Positions 1-9,111 of a stretch of DNA of 64,000 bases are shown here, one piece after another. Position 1 is the first letter of the stretch, and every line of letters starts with the position of its first letter. The position numbers and the translations under genes were made by a program. The DNA is from DAHUYF01 sp963838385 (GTDB lineage: Bacteria; Pseudomonadota; Alphaproteobacteria; ATCC43930; CGMCC-115725). The notes under the pieces were generated by a model, which saw nothing but the letters and a program-made list of their open reading frames with translations, was not told the origin of the DNA and ran no database searches. Location of the stretch: the NCBI GenBank assembly GCA_963838385.1, contig CAWIRE010000003.1, positions 186,001 through 250,000 on the forward strand, written 5' to 3'.

Positions 1-479
1 TCACCGAGGGCCGCCGCCTCTCCGACCACTACTTCAACAACATCATCGGCAACCCGCTCGACAGCACCGTGGCGGTGGGCCATCTCATCTTCGGCGGCGT
101 GCTCGATGCCTATCCGCGGCTCAAGATCTGCGTCGCCCATGGCGGCGGTTTCCTGCCGGCCTATTCCGGCCGCATCGACCACGGCCATGGCGCGCGCCCG
201 GACAGCCGCACGGCAATCAAGAAGAAGCCGACGAGCTATCTGAAGAAGCTCTATTTCGACACCATCGTCTTCACCCATCATCAGCTCGAATACCTCGTCG
301 ACATCTGGGGCAGCGACCATGTGCTGCTCGGCAGCGACTATCCCTTCGACATGGCCGAGCCCGACCCCGTGGGCTTCGTCTCCGGCGCCAAGCTCGGCTC
401 CGAGGACAAGGCGGCGATCCTCGGCCGCAACGCGGCGAAGCTGCTGAAGATCAGGGTGCCGGCGGCGCGCAAGCGGTAG
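1..479 (+). CDS. Amidohydrolase family 2 protein, 3' part only
   Basis: The frame is open from the left edge (codons in phase with base 3) and stops at the TAG ending at 479, so only the C-terminal 159 or so residues are present. The segment GSDYPFDM near residue 115 of the visible part is the metal-binding Asp region of the Amidohydro_2 family (aminocarboxymuconate-semialdehyde decarboxylase and gamma-resorcylate decarboxylase relatives), and the preceding HGGG motif also fits. These enzymes act on carboxylated aromatic or semialdehyde substrates in the cytoplasm. The exact substrate cannot be told. The following genes for maleylacetoacetate isomerase and a TauD-like dioxygenase are consistent with aromatic acid degradation. 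Confidence 0.85.
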   Translation, partial: TEGRRLSDHYFNNIIGNPLDSTVAVGHLIFGGVLDAYPRLKICVAHGGGFLPAYSGRIDHGHGARPDSRTAIKKKPTSYLKKLYFDTIVFTHHQLEYLVDIWGSDHVLLGSDYPFDMAEPDPVGFVSGAKLGSEDKAAILGRNAAKLLKIRVPAARKR

Positions 480-562
480 CGGCAACCGCGGGCGGCGCTC
501 TCGACAGCGTCCGCGTCGCATGCGAGGCTGTGAACCGGCGGCATTGCCGAGGGAGGATTCGG

Positions 563-1207
563 GTGAAGCTCTACACCTATTGGCGCTCGCAGGCGACGTT
601 CCGCGTGCGCATCGCGCTCAACATCAAGGGGCTGAAGCGCGAGGATATCGTCATCAACCTCGACATCGGCGACCAGTTCAAGCCCGAGTACAGAGGCCGG
701 AACCCGCAGGCGGTGCTGCCGACGCTTTATGACGGCGATGCCAAGCTCTTCCAGTCGATGGCGATCCTGGAATATCTCGAGGAGAAATACCCGGAGCCGC
801 CGATCCTGCCCAAGGATCTGCTGGCGCGCGCCTGGGTGCGTGGCTTTGCCCTGATCAACGTCGCCGATTCCCATCCGCTGATCGTGCCGCGCATCCGCAA
901 CTATCTCGCCGACGTGCTGAAGCTCGACGAGGCGCAGCGCACCGCCTGGATCCAGCATTGGCTCGGCGCCGGGCTGCAGGCGATGGAGGATCTGCTGGCG
1001 GAGAAGAATCCAGCGGGCAAGTTCTGCCATGGCGACGGCCCGACCGTCGCCGATATCTGCCTCGTGACCCAGGTGACGCCGGCGCAGCTCTTCAAGACCG
1101 AGGTCAAGGCTTATCCGCGGGTGATGCGCATCTACGAGCACTGCATGTCGCTGCCCGCCTTCGCCGAGGCGCATCCGCGCCGGCAGCCGGATTTCGCCGG
1201 CCACTGA
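563..1207 (+). CDS. maiA: Maleylacetoacetate isomerase / zeta-class glutathione S-transferase
   Basis: Predicted 214 residues, the usual length for the zeta class. The N-terminal thioredoxin-like domain opens with KLYTYWRSQATFRVRIALN, the zeta signature in which the first Ser and Arg contact glutathione; the more usual SSCSWRVR is here SQATFRVR, a variation at the SSxS element. The C-terminal helical domain follows from about residue 85. The GTG start at 563 is preferred over one at 530 because GGGAGGA lies at 551-557. The family isomerises maleylacetoacetate or maleylpyruvate in tyrosine and gentisate breakdown. It is 13 bases from the TauD-like gene and probably cotranscribed with it. Another GST with a similar fold remains possible. 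Confidence 0.82.
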   Translation: MKLYTYWRSQATFRVRIALNIKGLKREDIVINLDIGDQFKPEYRGRNPQAVLPTLYDGDAKLFQSMAILEYLEEKYPEPPILPKDLLARAWVRGFALINVADSHPLIVPRIRNYLADVLKLDEAQRTAWIQHWLGAGLQAMEDLLAEKNPAGKFCHGDGPTVADICLVTQVTPAQLFKTEVKAYPRVMRIYEHCMSLPAFAEAHPRRQPDFAGH

Positions 1208-1220
1208 CCGGAAGCGGCCG

Positions 1221-2054
1221 ATGGCGACGCTCGACATCCGGCCGATCGCCGGCGCGCTGGGCGCCGAGATCGCGGGCGTGGCGCTCGATGGAGCCCTCGA
1301 CGAGGCGAGCGTGGCGGCGATCCGCCGGGCCCTCCTCGATCACCTCGTCATCTTCTTCCGCGACCAGGAGCTGCCGCCCGGGCGTTTCCTGGCGCTCGCG
1401 CGGCGCTTCGGCGCGCCCGTCGAATACCCCTTCGTGCGCGGCATCGAGGGCTATCCCGAGATCATCCAGGTGGCGAAGTTCGAGCACGAGACGGTGAATT
1501 TCGGCGGCATCTGGCACAGCGACACGACCTATCTCGAGCGCCCGCCCATGGGCACGCTGCTGGTGGCGCGCGAGGTGCCGCAGGCGGGCGGCGACACGCT
1601 CTTCGCCAACCAGTATCTCGCCTATGAGACGCTGTCGTCGGGGATGAAGCAGCTGCTGGACGGACTTCGTGCCGTCAACAGCTCGGCGCGCGCGGATGTC
1701 AGCCGCACGCGCGAGGACCGCATTCGCTCCGATCCGGCGGGGGCGGCGCGCCAGGAGCTCGTCGCCAAGCATCCGGTGGTGCGCACCCATCCCGAGACCG
1801 GCCGCAAGGCGCTCTATGTCAACATCGCGCATACCGTGCGCTTCGTCGGCATGACCGAGGCGGAAAGCGCGCCGATCCTGGGATTTCTCTTCGAGCACCA
1901 GACACGGCCGGAATTCACCTGCCGCTTCGCCTGGGCGCCGGGCTCGCTCGCCTTCTGGGACAATCGCGCGACGCAGCACAATCCCGTCAACGACTATCAC
2001 GGGCAGCGCCGCGTGATGCACCGCATCACGCTCGCCGGCGATCTTCCCCGCTGA
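1221..2054 (+). CDS. TauD/TfdA family Fe(II)/2-oxoglutarate-dependent dioxygenase
   Basis: 277 residues, the normal family length. The iron facial triad is visible as H99-x-D101 in GIWHSDTTY and H253 in ATQHNP; R264 or R268 near the C-terminus would bind the 2-oxoglutarate carboxylate. The family hydroxylates taurine, 2,4-D, alkyl sulfates or related acids with release of CO2 and succinate. The substrate is not predictable; the neighbouring maiA and amidohydrolase genes suggest an aromatic or carboxylic compound rather than taurine, since no sulfonate transporter is next to it. Cytoplasmic enzyme, likely in the same operon as maiA. Confidence 0.9.
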   Translation: MATLDIRPIAGALGAEIAGVALDGALDEASVAAIRRALLDHLVIFFRDQELPPGRFLALARRFGAPVEYPFVRGIEGYPEIIQVAKFEHETVNFGGIWHSDTTYLERPPMGTLLVAREVPQAGGDTLFANQYLAYETLSSGMKQLLDGLRAVNSSARADVSRTREDRIRSDPAGAARQELVAKHPVVRTHPETGRKALYVNIAHTVRFVGMTEAESAPILGFLFEHQTRPEFTCRFAWAPGSLAFWDNRATQHNPVNDYHGQRRVMHRITLAGDLPR

Positions 2055-2098
2055 GCTCCAGGCGAATTCGCCTAGCGAATTCGTCCGAGGCGGCGTCA

Positions 2099-2118
2099 GC
2101 CGTTGCGTCAGCAACGGC
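2099..2118. terminator. Hairpin between convergent genes
   Basis: A perfect 8-bp inverted repeat (GCCGTTGC/GCAACGGC) with loop GTCA sits between the end of the TauD-like gene and the end of rhlE. It lacks a T-tract, so it is at best a weak bidirectional terminator or mRNA-stabilising hairpin. Two nearby short palindromes built on GCGAATTCG (about 2061-2083) also occur in this gap. Confidence 0.45.
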
Positions 2119-2160
2119 GGGAGCCGCACCGATCGAGCTTAGCCTAATTGAGCCCCGACC

Positions 2161-3435
<1,275 letters not shown>

Positions 3436-3793
3436 TGTATAGGATCTTTCTTTATTGGCCGTGCGGACGCGCCTCTGGCGTCATCCGCAACGGTACCTGT
3501 TGTGTCGGGATCAAAAGCCGCGGACATGCGCCTGAGGCGCGGCGGTTGAGACGCCGGGCCGAGCGGTCGCCACTTCACCCTGGAAGGGGCCTGACCCGCG
3601 CGACCGGGAGGCGTGTTGACGTTTGATGATCTCGGGAGGGGCGCCCCGGGCGCTTGAGCCGGGAGCACGTCGCGCAGTCGCGAGAAATCTGCTGGCGGTT
3701 AAATGAGCCTTCCCGGCGGCGAAGTCAAGAAGAGAATAGTGAACAGAAGGTTAGCGGCCGTCGGTCGGCCTCCAGGAGGGCCTGGAAGGGGCC
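3436..3793. other. Intergenic region between rhlE and the MPE-STAND gene
   Basis: No supported gene. It should hold the rhlE promoter and leader and the 3' end of the minus-strand MPE-STAND transcript. The only structure noted is a 14-base direct repeat, CCTGGAAGGGGCCT, at 3579-3592 and again at 3781-3794, the second copy touching the stop codon of the neighbouring gene. Base composition falls toward the right-hand end. Confidence 0.5.
3579..3592. repeat. 14-base direct repeat, left copy (right copy 3781-3794)
   Basis: CCTGGAAGGGGCCT occurs twice 202 bases apart between rhlE and the AT-richer MPE-STAND gene. It could be an insertion scar or chance in a GC-rich spacer; no third copy was seen on the far side of the gene at 6.7-6.9 kb. 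Confidence 0.4.
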
Positions 3794-6655
3794 TCACCGG
3801 CGCTGACGAAGCTTCGCCAGGGCTAAGAGACCATCAAAGCTGGTCACTCGCCCCTTAGGTATTCGACCCTTAGTGAGTCTGTCAAAATCTCCAGCTTCTA
3901 TGGCAGCCTCTACTCCGAGACGTAAAGCGTTCGCGAGATCGTGATCTGGAATTATCCGCGCCCCTAGTGTTTGCGCTCTCCCTTGCAGTTCAGATAGGCG
4001 GTTTGCGATTTCCTCCCCCTTGAAGATGCGCCCTCCTATCTGAGCTGCGGCCATTGCTGCATCTCTATATCTCTCGTTCAAATAGTCCTGAGAGGCGGTC
4101 AGAAAGTTATAGGACAGTGCCACCAACGCGCGCTCATCGCGCGTAGAGGGGGGAGGAATCTGAGGAAGATCGCATACGGCGATAGCCGCAAGTAACGCCG
4201 CACCCAGTGCGTTCGATGCGCTCACTTCGGCGACGCTCCACTCCGTCCAAGCTGCTCGCGTCCCAATCTCACCGTCAAAGTTTCTGAAAACGGCCACAGC
4301 TTTTGAAACGACGCCGGCATCCCGATAAATCTTAGAAAGGTTTACACGTAGGCGAATGTCCGTAGGGTCACTCCTTTGCAATGTTTCGGCAATGGAAAGA
4401 GCGAGAGGAAGTCTATGGCTTTCAAGGAAATGGCGCGGTAGGTCATAGTCCCATTTGTGCAATTCTGGCACGAACTCGCCGCGACTACGAGCAACCAATG
4501 CTGCGTGTGCGAGTCTGGAAAAGATGTCACCAACGTCGCCAAACAAATTCGTTTCCTCAAGAAGCGCTATCGACACGCTAGCGATCTCCTTATGGCGCGT
4601 CAGAACAAAGCGTCCGCCTCCCGCGACGACTGCTTCATCTGCTAGGGTGTTCAATACCTTTGTCTTTAGCTGAGCAGGCGAGAGATCCAGAGCAACGCAC
4701 AGAACCGGCTTTGATAGAAAGCGCAAGCTTTCGCTGTGCATTGCTGCGATCATCGTGAACGCCTCAATTAGCGGCGCCCCGGGCGCTTCCATCTCATGCA
4801 ATCTGTACACAATCGATCTAACCTTATCCTTCAGCTTATTGCCATAGCGAAGCCGAAGCATTGCGCCTAGGAGCACGCCCTCATCGTCGTTTCCGCCCTG
4901 GTCGGTCGCGGCTATGCGAAGTTGCTCGATCGCCTCTTCCCGGGAAAGAGAGTAAAGTTCGTTGAGTCCTTTCTTGCCGAGCATAGCCCATGAATCGATG
5001 AGCAGCTCAGCATCCTCCCTAATCAATCCAGCTAGCCGCAATTCTTGGTAATCCGAGGATGCGACGATGTGTCCAAGGTGTCCGCCATGCTGGGCTTCGG
5101 CGCGCCAGTCAATAGTGCGAGAGCAGAGGAAGAAGTGAACATTTCGGTGCTCGCGACGGGCCAATGCGAGCAGCAGAGTGGGAACCTCCGCGGAGAAGGA
5201 GTGCGCCTCATCGACGGCCACTAGCACCCGATTGAAGCGTGTAGCACAGTCCTCCAGAAAATTTGCTGGTAGCGCGGCTTCCTCGTCATAGCGCCAGAGG
5301 GCGATCCACCCAGCGTCTCGCACAAGGCCCGCCACAGTTTGATAGAAGGCTGTGGACTTTCCCTCGCCACCCGCTCCAAGTACCGTGACGACGCTCGGCC
5401 TTATCGGTTCATCCACGGACAAGAAACGATTGCGTAGTTCGGAAGCGATTTTCCGCCTCGGGATCGTCTTCGAAAGAGCTAGGCTCCAATCCGGAGGGCG
5501 GCCGTCAAAGTACTGTAGTATCTTGTCCTCGTTATCATTTCCCTGTCGGGCATCGAGGAATCCCGTGTCGACGATTGCCCAGCCTGGGGGAGGAACTAAA
5601 AATTCTTGCGCAAGCGTTGATCGCAATTCAATTTTCTCTCGTTCAGTTGGGCGAGTAGCGGGAAGCGGAAACGACCACCATTCAGGAATTGCGCTCCGAC
5701 GCTCATTGGGAAACGCATCCGTAGTTAATTTCCATTCGCGATGCTGATCAGACCAGTGATATGCCTGTACCAGAACTTCCTTGCGATCGAAGTAAAGTTG
5801 TCCCCATTGCAGTCCGTTTACAAGCTTAGGCCTATCCTCTACGCGCCCTTGGAACGCTGAACCAGAGCGTAAAGAAAGAAAAGCGCCCACTCCGCCATCT
5901 TCATAGCGCGCGCCATCCTCATGCAGGTGGCCGGCTAGATAGATAGCGTTATTCCGAGCAAGGATCGCTCTAATGCGCTGGGCTTCCTTATCCTCCATCC
6001 AATCGAAAGGATGGTGGCCTAGGACGATCTTCGCATCCGCGCTCCTGTGACGAGTGAGAGCATCCTCGAGGATATTCGAGCCGGGCGATAGATTATGCCG
6101 GTCGTGATCATCTTTGGAAAGCCACGCTGTATTTAGACCAATGACTGCTATTGTGAGGCCTTGAATTTCGACAGCCACGTCAAAAGCGCCGCGATCAGAC
6201 TGCAGCCAACCGTCAGGAGCGGCTGTTATTACCCATTCGTTGAAAGCGCTAAAGCGACGACTAAATTGGTCTCGTAATTGTCTTCCTTTGTCCGTCGTGT
6301 CAAACAACTCCGTTCTGCTCTTCAAAATTTCCTCAGGCGCAAAAAATTGGGCGATGCCCCGGTCAGCATCGTGGTTTCCCGGAGTGGCAAAAAATTTCCC
6401 GTCCCATGCATTTCCCATTATATTGATAAGTGGAATGTAGAACGCCTCAAGAAACTCCTCGTACTCCGCCGGCTGTCCGCTATTGGCGATATCGCCTGTC
6501 ATAAAGACAAAATCCAAGGTAAACCCGGATGTGCCAAGCCGCTCACGAACATGAGCGAGAATTTCGGCAAACAGCTTGCGTTGGGCGTAGCTGTCCATTC
6601 CTACATGGAAGTCTGAAAGGTGTAGCCAAGTAACCCTTCTGTCGCTCATCGTCAT
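3794..6655 (-). CDS. Metallophosphoesterase fused to STAND-like P-loop NTPase; putative defence protein
   Basis: About 953 residues from the ATG at 6655 (an upstream ATG at 6712 and another at 6649 are alternatives). Residues 8-250 form a calcineurin-like phosphoesterase with all metal motifs: DFH at 15-17, GD at 53-54, GNHD at 93-96, GHH at 213-215 and GHLH at 242-245. A P-loop NTPase follows, with Walker A GAGGEGKST at 427-435 and Walker B ending in DEAH at 482-485. The rest is helical, with winged-helix and TPR-like character. Effector-STAND-repeat architecture is known from antiphage and conflict proteins, in which the C-terminal repeats sense an invader and the NTPase activates the N-terminal enzyme. 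The gene stands alone and is AT-richer than its neighbours, suggesting transfer. Defence is inferred; a signalling or repair phosphoesterase is possible. Confidence 0.78.
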   Translation of the reverse strand: MTMSDRRVTWLHLSDFHVGMDSYAQRKLFAEILAHVRERLGTSGFTLDFVFMTGDIANSGQPAEYEEFLEAFYIPLINIMGNAWDGKFFATPGNHDADRGIAQFFAPEEILKSRTELFDTTDKGRQLRDQFSRRFSAFNEWVITAAPDGWLQSDRGAFDVAVEIQGLTIAVIGLNTAWLSKDDHDRHNLSPGSNILEDALTRHRSADAKIVLGHHPFDWMEDKEAQRIRAILARNNAIYLAGHLHEDGARYEDGGVGAFLSLRSGSAFQGRVEDRPKLVNGLQWGQLYFDRKEVLVQAYHWSDQHREWKLTTDAFPNERRSAIPEWWSFPLPATRPTEREKIELRSTLAQEFLVPPPGWAIVDTGFLDARQGNDNEDKILQYFDGRPPDWSLALSKTIPRRKIASELRNRFLSVDEPIRPSVVTVLGAGGEGKSTAFYQTVAGLVRDAGWIALWRYDEEAALPANFLEDCATRFNRVLVAVDEAHSFSAEVPTLLLALARREHRNVHFFLCSRTIDWRAEAQHGGHLGHIVASSDYQELRLAGLIREDAELLIDSWAMLGKKGLNELYSLSREEAIEQLRIAATDQGGNDDEGVLLGAMLRLRYGNKLKDKVRSIVYRLHEMEAPGAPLIEAFTMIAAMHSESLRFLSKPVLCVALDLSPAQLKTKVLNTLADEAVVAGGGRFVLTRHKEIASVSIALLEETNLFGDVGDIFSRLAHAALVARSRGEFVPELHKWDYDLPRHFLESHRLPLALSIAETLQRSDPTDIRLRVNLSKIYRDAGVVSKAVAVFRNFDGEIGTRAAWTEWSVAEVSASNALGAALLAAIAVCDLPQIPPPSTRDERALVALSYNFLTASQDYLNERYRDAAMAAAQIGGRIFKGEEIANRLSELQGRAQTLGARIIPDHDLANALRLGVEAAIEAGDFDRLTKGRIPKGRVTSFDGLLALAKLRQRR

Positions 6656-6880
6656 ACCATACTGTCTGAGGGCACAAACACGCGGCACCCGTTGGCGGAT
6701 GATTGGTCCCAAGGATAGGCCGCCGCCAAGGGTTGCTCACAGCTGAGCCATCTGCAAGCCGCATATTCAACCGCTGCGACTGGATCGGGCCTGTCTCAGG
6801 ACGTAGAATACTGACGAAAGATCGCAGAATTGGCGGCAAATATTTTTGCTATGGGAAGGTTTGGCGCGGGCTCCGACCGG

Positions 6881-7663
6881 TTAGCCTCGATAAGACGCAT
6901 CCTCGCGGTCGAGCTGGCGCAGCATCGCCTCCCATTCCATCTCGCCATAGACGCGGCGCGTGCCCGGGGCGAAGAGATGCGCCGTCTTGGCCGCGACCTC
7001 GTCGTCGGGAAGCTCGAGCTCGGTCCGGGCGGCCATGCAATCGACCTGCGCCTTGCAGGCCATCTCGAGCCAGTAGAGCAGGTTGAAGGCCTCGGCGACG
7101 CTGCGGCCGCAGGTGAGGACGCCGTGGTTCCTGAGGAACATCACGTCGTTGCTGCCGAGGTCGCGCACCAGCCGCGCGCGTTCCGAAAGATCGATCGCCG
7201 GCCCCTCATAGGGGTGATAGCTGACCTGGCCATGGAAGCGCATCGCCGTCTGCGTCAGCGGCAGCAAGCCGCATTTCATCGCCGAGACCGCCATGCCGGC
7301 GCGGCTGTGGGTGTGGATGACGCAGGCAACGTCGTGGCGCGCGCCATGCACCGCGCTGTGGATGACATAGCCGGCATGGTTGATGCCATAAGGCGTGTCG
7401 GGCTTGAGCACGACAGTGCCGTCGAGATCGATCTTGTAGAGGCTCGAGGCGGTGATCTCGGTATAGAGGAAGCCATAGGGGTTGATGAGGATGTGGCCGT
7501 CCTCGCCCGGCACCCGCGCGGTGATGTGGTTGTAGATGAGATCGGTCATGCCGTAGCGCGCCACCAGGCGATAGCAGGCAGCGAGATCGACCCGCGTCTG
7601 CCATTCCGCCTCGCTGACGCGCTCGCGCACCGGCTTGGTCTCGACCAGGGATACGCGGCTCAT
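6881..7663 (-). CDS. Class II aldolase/adducin family protein
   Basis: 260 residues, the family norm. The zinc site is visible as HTHS in CVIHTHSRAG near residue 117 and the later His in RNHG near residue 180. A good Shine-Dalgarno (GAGGAGG) precedes the ATG at 7663. The family includes fuculose- and ribulose-phosphate aldolases/epimerases and decarboxylase-like members; this branch, common beside oxygenase and DUF3237 genes in alphaproteobacteria, has no firmly known substrate. It is divergent from the DUF3237 gene, the two sharing a 140-base promoter region. Confidence 0.88.
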   Translation of the reverse strand: MSRVSLVETKPVRERVSEAEWQTRVDLAACYRLVARYGMTDLIYNHITARVPGEDGHILINPYGFLYTEITASSLYKIDLDGTVVLKPDTPYGINHAGYVIHSAVHGARHDVACVIHTHSRAGMAVSAMKCGLLPLTQTAMRFHGQVSYHPYEGPAIDLSERARLVRDLGSNDVMFLRNHGVLTCGRSVAEAFNLLYWLEMACKAQVDCMAARTELELPDDEVAAKTAHLFAPGTRRVYGEMEWEAMLRQLDREDASYRG

Positions 7664-7803
7664 GCCATCCTCCTCACGCTCTCATGCTTCCGGCGCCCGA
7701 TCCATGATGCCGCGGCGGCCCCTCGCGATCAACGGAGGAAGGCTACCGCCGGGTCCCGCTGCGTGGCATCATTTCCCGGCTCGAGCCCAAGGGAGGATCC
7801 TCA

Positions 7804-8262
7804 ATGGCGGACATCCGCACCGCGCATCTCTTCACCATCACCCTCAAGGTCGGCGAGATCCAGCCGGTCGGCAAGACGCCGTTCGGCGACCGCCGCGTCG
7901 CCATCGTCGAGGGCGGCAGCTTCGAGGGCGCGCGGCTCAAAGGCACGGTGCTGAAGGGCGGCACCGACTGGCTCCTCGGCCGCGCCGACGGCGCGCTCCA
8001 GCTCGATGTCCGCCTCACCCTCAAGACCCATGACGACCACATCATCGCCGTGACCTATCGGGGGTATCGCCATGGGCCCGCTTCGGTGCTCGAGCGGCTC
8101 AACCGCGGCGAGAAGGTCGATCCCGCGGAATATTATTTCCGCATCGCGCCGTTCTTCGAGACCGGCTCGGAGAAATATGGCTGGCTCAACCGCGTGCTGG
8201 CCGTCGGCACCGGCGACCGCAAGGCCGACGGGCCGATTTACAACGTCTTCGAAGTGCTGTAG
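7804..8262 (+). CDS. DUF3237 domain-containing protein
   Basis: 152 residues starting at the ATG after GGGAGGA. The whole length matches the DUF3237 fold: an opening HLFTITLKVGE strand, a central EGGSFEGARLKGTVL and a LNRVLAVGTG segment near the end. The family is small, cytoplasmic, probably a beta-barrel, and of unknown biochemical role, though it often lies beside genes for aromatic and terpenoid breakdown. That context is repeated here (class II aldolase, Rieske oxygenase). No function is claimed. Confidence 0.85.
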   Translation: MADIRTAHLFTITLKVGEIQPVGKTPFGDRRVAIVEGGSFEGARLKGTVLKGGTDWLLGRADGALQLDVRLTLKTHDDHIIAVTYRGYRHGPASVLERLNRGEKVDPAEYYFRIAPFFETGSEKYGWLNRVLAVGTGDRKADGPIYNVFEVL

Positions 8263-8287
8263 ACGAAGGCGCGTAGCGCCTTCGTCT
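8261..8287. terminator. Strong hairpin between convergent DUF3237 gene and mtgA
   Basis: A perfect 11-bp stem (AGACGAAGGCG pairing with CGCCTTCGTCT) with a five-base loop begins inside the stop codon of the DUF3237 gene. A second, shorter dyad (GCGACG/CGTCGC) follows at about 8301-8320. No T-tract, so it may act as a bidirectional structural terminator. Confidence 0.6.
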
Positions 8288-8322
8288 GCTGATGCCCGCC
8301 AGCGACGACGCTTGGCGTCGCA

Positions 8323-9111
8323 CTAGCGGCAGCCCTTCGCCGAGGGCACCGCCACCTCCGGCATGCGGGCGAGGATGGTGCCGGCGCGCTCCTCGAGATA
8401 GGCCGTGGGGCGCTCCGGCCGCCAGGCGCGCGGGTCCGGCAGCACGGCCGCCAGCAGCGCCGCCTCGCGTGGGCTGAGCTGCGCCGCGTGCCGGCCGAAA
8501 TGCGCCCGCGCCGCCGCCTCTGCGCCATAGATGCCGCGGCCCCATTCGACGAGGTTGAGGTAGAGCTCGAGGATGCGCTCCTTGCTCAACAGCGCCTCGA
8601 CGATCACGGTGAGATAGGCCTCGGCGCCCTTGCGCAGATAGCCCCCGCCCGGCCACAGCAGCAGGTTGCGCGCCAGCTGCTGGCTGATGGTGCTGGCGCC
8701 GCGCAGCCTCTCGCCCTCCTGCCAGCCGCGATAGGCTTTGTCGATCTCGATCCAGTCGAAGCCGTGATGCCAGCAGAAGCGCGCATCCTCCGACGCGATC
8801 ACGGCACGCGCCAGCGCCGGCGAGATACGCGTCAGCGGCACCCACTCCTTGTCGATCGGAGCGCCTTCGGCGGCGCGGATCAGCATCAGCGGCGTCACCG
8901 GCGTCGGCACGAAGCGATAGAGCGCGATCACCGGCACCGGCAGCAGCAGCACGATCGCCAGCGCCACCGCGATCCGCCGCCCGAGCCCGCCGGCCCGGCG
9001 AGGTTTCTCTTCGGAGAGAATGACATCCGGCGTGGCGATAGAGGCTCTCCCCCCGGCCGTTTTATGGGCTAGACTGGCTCCTCTAGGGGAGGGAACGGCG
9101 ATGCGCAACAC
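8323..9111 (-). CDS. mtgA: Monofunctional biosynthetic peptidoglycan transglycosylase
   Basis: Glycosyltransferase family 51 protein that polymerises lipid II into glycan strands at the inner membrane. One transmembrane segment lies at about residues 46-66, followed by the GT51 domain with the catalytic Glu in IASEDARF (E108), the RGASTISQQLARN motif and ERILELYLNLVEWG. Length fits the family (about 230-260). The start is uncertain: the GTG at 9111 lies inside the 5' end of the oppositely transcribed Rieske gene, and no clear downstream ATG with a ribosome site is seen before the membrane helix. Confidence 0.9.
   Translation of the reverse strand: MLRIAVPSPRGASLAHKTAGGRASIATPDVILSEEKPRRAGGLGRRIAVALAIVLLLPVPVIALYRFVPTPVTPLMLIRAAEGAPIDKEWVPLTRISPALARAVIASEDARFCWHHGFDWIEIDKAYRGWQEGERLRGASTISQQLARNLLLWPGGGYLRKGAEAYLTVIVEALLSKERILELYLNLVEWGRGIYGAEAAARAHFGRHAAQLSPREAALLAAVLPDPRAWRPERPTAYLEERAGTILARMPEVAVPSAKGCR

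Noticed and set aside
7743..8073. Antisense open frames opposite the DUF3237 gene
   Set aside because: Codon-shadow frames in GC-rich DNA, with no family similarity, opposite a well-supported gene.
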